From assembly GCA_002366685.1 (NCBI GenBank), contig DFBP01000090.1, positions 1 to 9,262 of the forward strand: a DNA stretch of 9,262 nucleotides, read 5' to 3'. A program made the position numbers and the translations under genes. A model generated the notes under the pieces. It saw only the letters and a program-made list of their open reading frames with translations, was not told where the DNA came from and ran no database searches. This document shows, in pieces, positions 4,504 to 9,262 of the stretch. Numbering within the stretch: the stretch's first letter is position 1; the number at the start of each line of letters is the position of its first letter. The stretch comes from Rhodobacterales bacterium UBA3077. Lineage in GTDB: Bacteria > Pseudomonadota > Alphaproteobacteria > Rhodobacterales > Rhodobacteraceae.

Positions 4504-7189
4504 AAGATTTTGCCAAATTCCGCAGCACATAGTGCAGCACACCGCCGTTTTCGACATATTCGATCTCAACTTCGGTATCAATCCGGCACTTCAGAGTGAT
4601 TTCCTTCACTGAGCCATCTGCATATTCGATGGTGCAGGGCACTTCGGAAAGTGGCTTTATATCACCCTCAAGACCGGCGATCGAAATGGTTTCGTCGCCT
4701 TTTAGTCCCAGCGATTTCCGGTTGTCACCCCCGGTAAACTCAAACGGGATAACCCCCATGCCGACCAGATTGGAGCGGTGGATGCGCTCAAAATCTTCTG
4801 CGATTACGGCGCTCACGCCCAGCAGGCTGGTGCCTTTGGCCGCCCAGTCGCGGCTGGAACCGGCTCCGTAGAGCGAGCCACCGATCACCACTAGCGGCGT
4901 ACCTTCGGCTTTGTAGGCCATCGCGGCTTCATAGATCGAGGTTTCCGCCCCGTCCGGTCCATTGGTATAGCCGCCCTCAACGCCATCCAGCATTTCGTTT
5001 TTAATCCGGATATTGGCGAATGTGCCCCGCATCATCACCTGATGGTTACCACGCCGCGAGCCGTAAGAGTTGAAGTCACGCTGGCTGACCTGGCGATCCA
5101 CCAGATATTTGCCCGCCGGGCTATCCACGGCAAATGAACCGGCTGGCGAAATGTGATCGGTCGTGACCATATCCCCCAGCAGCGCCAGAATTTTGGCGCC
5201 TTTCACGTCCGAAATCTCGCCGGGTTCAGGGCTCATATCCTGAAAATATGGCGGGTTTTGCACATAGGTGCTGGAGGCTGGCCAGTCATAGGTCAGGCTG
5301 TCGGTGGTCTCAACCGCCTGCCACTTTTCATCACCGGCGAATACATCGGCATATTTCTCGATAAACGCTTCGCGGGTTACGGTTTTTTCAACCAGTTCGG
5401 CCACTTCTTTTGAGGTTGGCCAGATGTCTTTGAGGTAAACGTCATTGCCATCACGGTCTTGCCCCAGCGGCTCGGAGGTGAGGTCAATATTCATGTCCCC
5501 GGCCAGCGCGTAGGCCACCACCAATGGCGGTGATGCCAGATAGTTTGCGCGTACATCAGGGCTGATCCGGCCCTCAAAATTGCGGTTGCCCGAAAGCACC
5601 GAAGTCGCCACAAGGTCTCCCTCGGCAATCGCTTCGGAAAGCTCTTTCTGGATAGGGCCGGAATTGCCGATACAGGTGGTGCAGCCATAGCCAACCAAAT
5701 TAAAACCAACCTTATCAAGATCTTCCTGCAAACCCGCGGCTTCCAGATAGGCCGAAACCACCTGCGAGCCCGGCGCGAGTGAGGTTTTCACCCAAGGCTT
5801 CCGGTTCATGCCCAACGCCGCGGCTTTGCGGGCCACGAGGCCCGCGCCGATCATCACATAGGGGTTTGAGGTGTTGGTGCAGGAGGTGATCGAAGCGATC
5901 ACAACCTTGCCGCTCGACATCGTGTAATCTTCGCCAGCCACAGGCACCTGTTTGTCCAACGGGCGCTTGAAGGTGTTTTCCATTTGCCATTTAAATGCCT
6001 CAACCGAGCCATCCAGGGCAATATAATCTTGTGGCCGTTTCGGGCCAGAAATGGCGGGCACAATGGTACCCATATCTAGGCTCAACGTGTCGGTATAGAT
6101 CGGTGCATAATCGGCATCCCGCCAGAAACCATTGGCCTTGGCATAAGCCTCAACCAATGCAATCCGGTCCTCATCGCGGCCCGAGGTGCGCAGGTAGCGC
6201 AGGGTCTCGCCGTCAATCGGGAAGAAGCCGCAGGTCGCGCCATATTCAGGAGCCATATTGGCGATAGTGGCTCGGTCGGCCAGCGGCAGGTGGTCCAACC
6301 CCTCGCCATAGAATTCAACAAATTTGCCAACCACGCCTTTTTCACGCAGCAGTTCCACTACTTTGAGCACAAGGTCGGTACCGGTGGTGCCTTCCATCAT
6401 TTCGCCTGTTAGCTCCATCCCGACAACCTCGGGAATCAGCATCGAAACAGGTTGGCCGAGCATGGCCGCTTCAGCCTCAATCCCGCCAACACCCCAGCCG
6501 AGAACGGCGAGGCCGTTGACCATGGTCGTGTGGCTATCGGTCCCCACGAGCGTATCAGGGTAGGCCACTTCATTGCCGTTCTGGTCTTTATCCGTCCAAA
6601 CGGTTTGCGCCAGATATTCAAGGTTTACCTGATGGCAAATACCGGTGCCCGGAGGCACAACTTTAAAATTGTCAAAGGCCGACTGACCCCACTTCAAGAA
6701 AGTATAGCGCTCAAGGTTGCGCTCGTATTCACGCTCCACGTTCATCTGAAAGGCGCGCGGGTTGCCGAACTCGTCGATCATCACCGAGTGGTCAATCACA
6801 AGGTCAACGGGGTTGAGCGGGTTAATCTTCTCGGCGTCACCTCCCAGGGCGACAATGCCGTCGCGCATGGCGGCAAGGTCAACAACGGCGGGCACGCCGG
6901 TGAAATCCTGCATTAGCACACGGGCGGGCCGATAGGCGATTTCGCGCGGGTTTTTACCACCGTTGGCGCCCCATTCCGCAAAGGCCTTGATGTCATCGAC
7001 CGATACGGTTTTGCCATCCTCGAAGCGGAGCATATTTTCAAGCACGACCTTGAGCGCGGCGGGCAGTTTGGCAAAGTTACCAAGCCCGGCCTCTTGAGCG
7101 GCAGGGATCGAGTAATAGGAAACACTCTGCGCCCCGACTTTAAGTTCGCGGCGGGTGTTGGCTGTGTCGGTTCCGACTTGGATGGTCAT
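4502..7189 (-). CDS. acnA: Aconitate hydratase A
   Basis: AcnA is the [4Fe-4S] TCA-cycle enzyme that isomerises citrate to isocitrate through cis-aconitate in the cytosol. From the chosen ATG the protein has 895 residues, close to E. coli AcnA (891). The three cluster cysteines are Cys437 (SITSCTNTSNP), Cys503 and Cys506 (GYGCTTCIGNSGP), matching the usual spacing. Other signatures are LVGTDSHTTMVNGL (215-228), the swivel-domain GDMVTTDHISPAG (672-684), YGAGSSRDWAAKG (774-786) and FERIHRSNLVGMGV (800-813). The start at 7187-7189 is backed by GGAGG seven bases upstream. The longer in-frame TTG start at 7282 lies inside the promoter. One oddity is Ser-Leu before the YGAGSSRD motif, where related enzymes usually have an acidic residue before Tyr. 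The gene is divergent from ccmA, and a HAD phosphatase follows downstream. Confidence 0.98.
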   Translation of the reverse strand: MTIQVGTDTANTRRELKVGAQSVSYYSIPAAQEAGLGNFAKLPAALKVVLENMLRFEDGKTVSVDDIKAFAEWGANGGKNPREIAYRPARVLMQDFTGVPAVVDLAAMRDGIVALGGDAEKINPLNPVDLVIDHSVMIDEFGNPRAFQMNVEREYERNLERYTFLKWGQSAFDNFKVVPPGTGICHQVNLEYLAQTVWTDKDQNGNEVAYPDTLVGTDSHTTMVNGLAVLGWGVGGIEAEAAMLGQPVSMLIPEVVGMELTGEMMEGTTGTDLVLKVVELLREKGVVGKFVEFYGEGLDHLPLADRATIANMAPEYGATCGFFPIDGETLRYLRTSGRDEDRIALVEAYAKANGFWRDADYAPIYTDTLSLDMGTIVPAISGPKRPQDYIALDGSVEAFKWQMENTFKRPLDKQVPVAGEDYTMSSGKVVIASITSCTNTSNPYVMIGAGLVARKAAALGMNRKPWVKTSLAPGSQVVSAYLEAAGLQEDLDKVGFNLVGYGCTTCIGNSGPIQKELSEAIAEGDLVATSVLSGNRNFEGRISPDVRANYLASPPLVVAYALAGDMNIDLTSEPLGQDRDGNDVYLKDIWPTSKEVAELVEKTVTREAFIEKYADVFAGDEKWQAVETTDSLTYDWPASSTYVQNPPYFQDMSPEPGEISDVKGAKILALLGDMVTTDHISPAGSFAVDSPAGKYLVDRQVSQRDFNSYGSRRGNHQVMMRGTFANIRIKNEMLDGVEGGYTNGPDGAETSIYEAAMAYKAEGTPLVVIGGSLYGAGSSRDWAAKGTSLLGVSAVIAEDFERIHRSNLVGMGVIPFEFTGGDNRKSLGLKGDETISIAGLEGDIKPLSEVPCTIEYADGSVKEITLKCRIDTEVEIEYVENGGVLHYVLRNLAKS

Positions 7190-7276
7190 TGGCTTGCCTC
7201 CGGTAAGATTTTTATCATCGTTGACCGCGCTATGCACTGAATTTGAAAGAATTTCAATGGGGCGCAACGTCTTTGT

Positions 7277-7298
7277 GTGCAATAGTATACAATTGCAC
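7277..7298. promoter_or_regulatory. 22-bp palindromic operator candidate over the acnA promoter
   Basis: The arms GTGCAAT and ATTGCAC flank a GTATAC core. All positions are self-complementary except one pair next to the core, so 20 of 22 bases match. The site covers the predicted acnA -10 and most of the spacer, the position expected for a repressor. The TTGTATAC-like core recalls GntR-type operators, but no regulator gene is nearby and the assignment is a guess. Confidence 0.5.
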
Positions 7299-7307
7299 TT
7301 CTGTCAA
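7279..7307 (-). promoter_or_regulatory. Probable sigma-70 promoter of acnA
   Basis: Read on the minus strand, a perfect -35 TTGACA (7302-7307) is followed after 17 bases by TATTGC (7279-7284), a fair -10. Transcription would start near 7272, leaving a leader of about 80 bases before the acnA ATG. The -10 and spacer lie under the palindrome at 7277-7298. Confidence 0.5.
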
Positions 7308-7408
7308 TCGATTCTAGCACCACTATTGGCGAGCCCGCACAGGTTTCAGAACGCCGAAGGCGGATAAGCCCCCTTCCCTAGCGCCCTTAAATCAGCTAGA
7401 GGACGCTC

Positions 7409-8062
7409 ATGTCTCTTGGCGTATCCAACCTTTCCTGCCAGCGTGGCGGGCGCACAATCTTCAACGAGCTCTCCCTGCAAATCGAGCCCGGTGAAGCCGT
7501 TGTGCTGCGCGGCCCCAACGGTGCCGGAAAATCCACCCTGTTGCGGGTGATCGCCGGTTTGATCCCGGCGCAAAGTGGCGAGATCAATCTGAATGGCGTT
7601 TCGTTCAACAACCGAGACGATTTTCAAGAGCAAGTCACCTATTCAGGCCATCTGGATGCAATCAAACCGCAGCTCACGGTCGTGGAGAACCTCCGGTTCT
7701 GGGCGGATCTTTTTGGTGCTGACAACCTCGACCAAACCATGGCTGAATTTCTTCTTGATGAAATCGCCGACAGACCAGCCCACACTTGTTCCGCAGGTCA
7801 AAAACGCCGCCTCGGGTTGGCGCGCATAGCGGTCACCAGCCGGCCGCTTTGGCTGTTGGATGAGCCAACCGTTTCGCTTGATACCGAAACCACCGCGCGT
7901 TTTGCCCGCATTATTGATGCCCATTGTGCGGCCGGCGGTATGGCCTTGATTGCCACCCATATTGACCTCGGGTTGCATACCAGCCGCACCTTCGAGATGG
8001 AAACCTACATACCGGGTGCAAGCGTACAAGAACATGACCCGTTTTTGAAAGGGGATTGGTGA
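7409..8062 (+). CDS. ccmA: Cytochrome c maturation ABC transporter ATP-binding protein
   Basis: CcmA is the cytoplasmic ATPase of the CcmABCD complex, which uses ATP hydrolysis to release haem-loaded CcmE for c-type cytochrome assembly. The 217-residue length is typical. The motifs are Walker A GPNGAGKST (35-43), the ABC signature in CSAGQKRRLGLAR (127-139, SAGQ in place of the general SGGQ, as is common in CcmA), Walker B LWLLDEP (147-153), the D-loop SLD (156-158) and the switch histidine His184. AGAGGA at 7398-7403, five bases before the ATG, supports the start. The stop shares one base with the ccmB start. I found no convincing plus-strand promoter in the 219-base spacer upstream; a small CGCC-GAA-GGCG hairpin (7352-7362) lies there without a T tract. 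Confidence 0.95.
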   Translation: MSLGVSNLSCQRGGRTIFNELSLQIEPGEAVVLRGPNGAGKSTLLRVIAGLIPAQSGEINLNGVSFNNRDDFQEQVTYSGHLDAIKPQLTVVENLRFWADLFGADNLDQTMAEFLLDEIADRPAHTCSAGQKRRLGLARIAVTSRPLWLLDEPTVSLDTETTARFARIIDAHCAAGGMALIATHIDLGLHTSRTFEMETYIPGASVQEHDPFLKGDW

Positions 8063-8718
8063 TGCGCAGCTTGCTGATCCGTGAATTGCGCCTTGCTTTG
8101 CGCTCCGGCGGCGGCGCGGGGCTTGGGCTTGCGTTCTTTCTGATTGTGGTGATGCTCGTGCCTTTTGGTGTCGGCCCGAACCAGCAAACACTGGCGCTTA
8201 TCGCCCCCGGTATCCTCTGGATCGGGGCCCTGCTCGCCAGTCTGCTTTCGCTTGATCGCCTGTTTCAGAGTGATTCAGAAGATGGCACGCTTGATATTCT
8301 GTCCCTGTCACCCATGCCGCTGGAACAGTTGGTGGCTATCAAGGCTCTGGCCCATTGGATTACAACAGGCCTACCGCTGGTTGTCATCGCGCCCGTTTTG
8401 GGGATGACCCTGAACCTGCCCGAGGCCGCCTATCTATGGCTGATTGCCAGCCTCGCAGCAGGCACACCGGCCCTTTCATTCATAGGGGCCGCGGGAGCCG
8501 CACTCACAGTTGGGGTGAAACGCGGCGGGCTGCTCCTCTCGCTTCTCGTGCTGCCGCTCTATATTCCAACGCTCATTTTCGGTGCCAAAGCCACAAGCCT
8601 TGCGGCAGATGGGCTCGACCCGATGCCTGCCTTTATGTTGATGGCTGGTCTAAGCTTGTTCACCATCGCGCTCACACCATTTGCCGCCGCCAAAGCTCTA
8701 CGGACTCATCTAAACTAG
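8062..8718 (+). CDS. ccmB: Haem exporter / cytochrome c maturation membrane protein CcmB
   Basis: CcmB is the inner-membrane partner of CcmA in the CcmABCD complex. The 218 residues are nearly all hydrophobic, with about six transmembrane segments (roughly 18-38, 43-65, 97-117, 124-148, 155-175 and 188-210). The family motif FQSDSEDGTLD (68-78) lies in the first cytoplasmic loop, where the family contacts the ATPase. The start was taken as the ATG overlapping the ccmA TGA by one base (TGATG), with an AAAGGGG 7 bases upstream. In-frame TTG and GTG codons 3-6 bases earlier are less likely. The protein ends normally (KALRTHLN). The usual next gene, ccmC, is absent: a convergent gene ends 43 bases after the ccmB stop. 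Confidence 0.94.
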   Translation: MRSLLIRELRLALRSGGGAGLGLAFFLIVVMLVPFGVGPNQQTLALIAPGILWIGALLASLLSLDRLFQSDSEDGTLDILSLSPMPLEQLVAIKALAHWITTGLPLVVIAPVLGMTLNLPEAAYLWLIASLAAGTPALSFIGAAGAALTVGVKRGGLLLSLLVLPLYIPTLIFGAKATSLAADGLDPMPAFMLMAGLSLFTIALTPFAAAKALRTHLN

Positions 8719-8761
8719 CGCAAATTATGAGCCGCACCTTACCCTGAATTCTGGGCCCGCG

Positions 8762-9262
8762 TCAGGCAGTGATTCCGACGTTTTGCCCGAGATTCAATCC
8801 CGGAAACACCGTAGTTCCGATCGCGCTGGCATCCATGCCAAAGAGGTCGTGCAAGGCCCAGCCAAGGTAACGGCGCACATCGTCTGTTGGCTCCAGATCG
8901 CGATTTTGGTAGAGGTCGAACTCGCCAAGCCCCGGCCATTGCCCAAATACACGACCACCATTGATCGCGCCGCCAGCCATCACCATCGCGCCGCCCGTGC
9001 CGTGGTCGGTCCCACCTGTACCATTTTCAGCCACAGTGCGGCCAAACTCGGTAACTGCCAGCACCGTTGTGCGCTGCCAATTGCTGCCAAGCCCTGATCT
9101 AAGCGCCAATATCGCTTCACTCAATTGCGTGAGCGCCCGCGCCAGATTGCGTTTTTGGCCGTTATGGGTATCCCATCCACCAATTGAAAAACTGGCAATG
9201 CGGGTTTCTTCATTCAAGCGCGCCGCCGCAAAGGCCGCTAGTGTTTTGGCCTCGCCCACCCG
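8762..9262 (-). CDS. DUF1501 family protein, C-terminal part (cut by the window edge)
   Basis: The frame runs off the right edge and only about 167 C-terminal residues are visible. DUF1501 proteins are usually around 400 residues, often carry a twin-arginine signal, and belong to the alkaline phosphatase/sulfatase-like superfamily; their function is largely unknown. Recognisable motifs are GGWDTH (9164-9181), the EFGRT of VTEFGRT (9035-9049) and GTDHG (8999-9013). The Asp and His residues in the first and third are the likely metal-site positions. The ending LFGMDASAIGTTVFPG is also typical. The GTG at 9257-9259 is probably internal, since the frame stays open to the edge. In many bacteria these genes pair with a DUF1800 gene, which would lie outside this window. 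The gene is convergent with ccmB, and I see no terminator in the 43-base gap. Confidence 0.85.
   Translation of the reverse strand, partial: RVGEAKTLAAFAAARLNEETRIASFSIGGWDTHNGQKRNLARALTQLSEAILALRSGLGSNWQRTTVLAVTEFGRTVAENGTGGTDHGTGGAMVMAGGAINGGRVFGQWPGLGEFDLYQNRDLEPTDDVRRYLGWALHDLFGMDASAIGTTVFPGLNLGQNVGITA

Noticed and set aside
6452..6916. 154-codon plus-strand reading frame
   Set aside because: It is antisense inside acnA, whose protein is well conserved across this stretch. No independent signal supports it.
7187..7282. Longer acnA start 31 codons upstream (TTG)
   Set aside because: It lies inside the predicted promoter and palindrome and lacks an SD, while ATG 7189 has GGAGG at good spacing and matches AcnA N-termini.
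7352..7362. Small hairpin CGCC-GAA-GGCG upstream of ccmA as a terminator
   Set aside because: The stem is only four pairs and neither strand has a T run after it.
8355..8747. 130-codon plus-strand reading frame overlapping ccmB
   Set aside because: It is out of frame with the conserved membrane protein CcmB; the Arg/Ser/His-rich composition is typical of a shadow frame.
8742..8755. Imperfect palindrome CCCTGAATTCTGGG between ccmB and the DUF1501 gene
   Set aside because: It has no loop and no T tract, so it cannot be a standard terminator, and it is short enough to be chance.
1..9262. CRISPR array, insertion sequence, phage or toxin-antitoxin module
   Set aside because: No regularly spaced direct repeats, transposase, capsid or toxin-like genes were found; the genes are housekeeping.

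Overview
The window looks like ordinary chromosomal DNA from an alphaproteobacterium, most likely a Rhodobacterales (Roseobacter-like) species of moderate GC. This rests on the style of the GatC, GatA, AcnA and CcmA/CcmB proteins and on acnA being divergent from a cytochrome c maturation (ccm) operon, an arrangement I remember from that order. It was judged by eye, without any database search.

Layout, left to right. (1) Positions 1-405 hold a tRNA-Thr(UGU) gene on the minus strand with its own promoter. Outside it is a 127-base flank with a perfect 16-bp AT-rich palindrome and a short reading frame that is open from the window edge. (2) Positions 406-1266 encode a YghU-type glutathione transferase/disulfide reductase (+). 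(3) Positions 1334-3794 form a compact plus-strand unit: gatC, gatA and a small excalibur-domain lipoprotein, closed by a probable terminator. (4) Positions 3846-7189 are a minus-strand unit: acnA (aconitate hydratase A) followed by a HAD-superfamily phosphatase whose start codon cannot be placed on ATG, GTG or TTG without losing its catalytic aspartate. (5) The 219-base acnA/ccmA divergent spacer carries a sigma-70-like promoter for acnA covered by a 22-bp near-perfect palindrome, a good operator candidate. (6) Positions 7409-8718 hold overlapping ccmA and ccmB (+), the ATPase and a membrane subunit of the CcmABCD haem-handling complex. (7) From 8762 to the edge is the C-terminal part of a DUF1501 protein on the minus strand, convergent with ccmB.

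Functionally these are housekeeping genes: tRNA supply, tRNA-dependent amidation (GatCA needs GatB, which is not here), the TCA cycle (AcnA), and c-type cytochrome biogenesis (CcmAB; ccmC is not in the expected next position). I see no phage, transposon, CRISPR or defence system. The points most worth a second look are the HAD gene start and the stem-loop at the acnA stop, the palindrome over the acnA promoter, and the early end of the ccm operon after ccmB.
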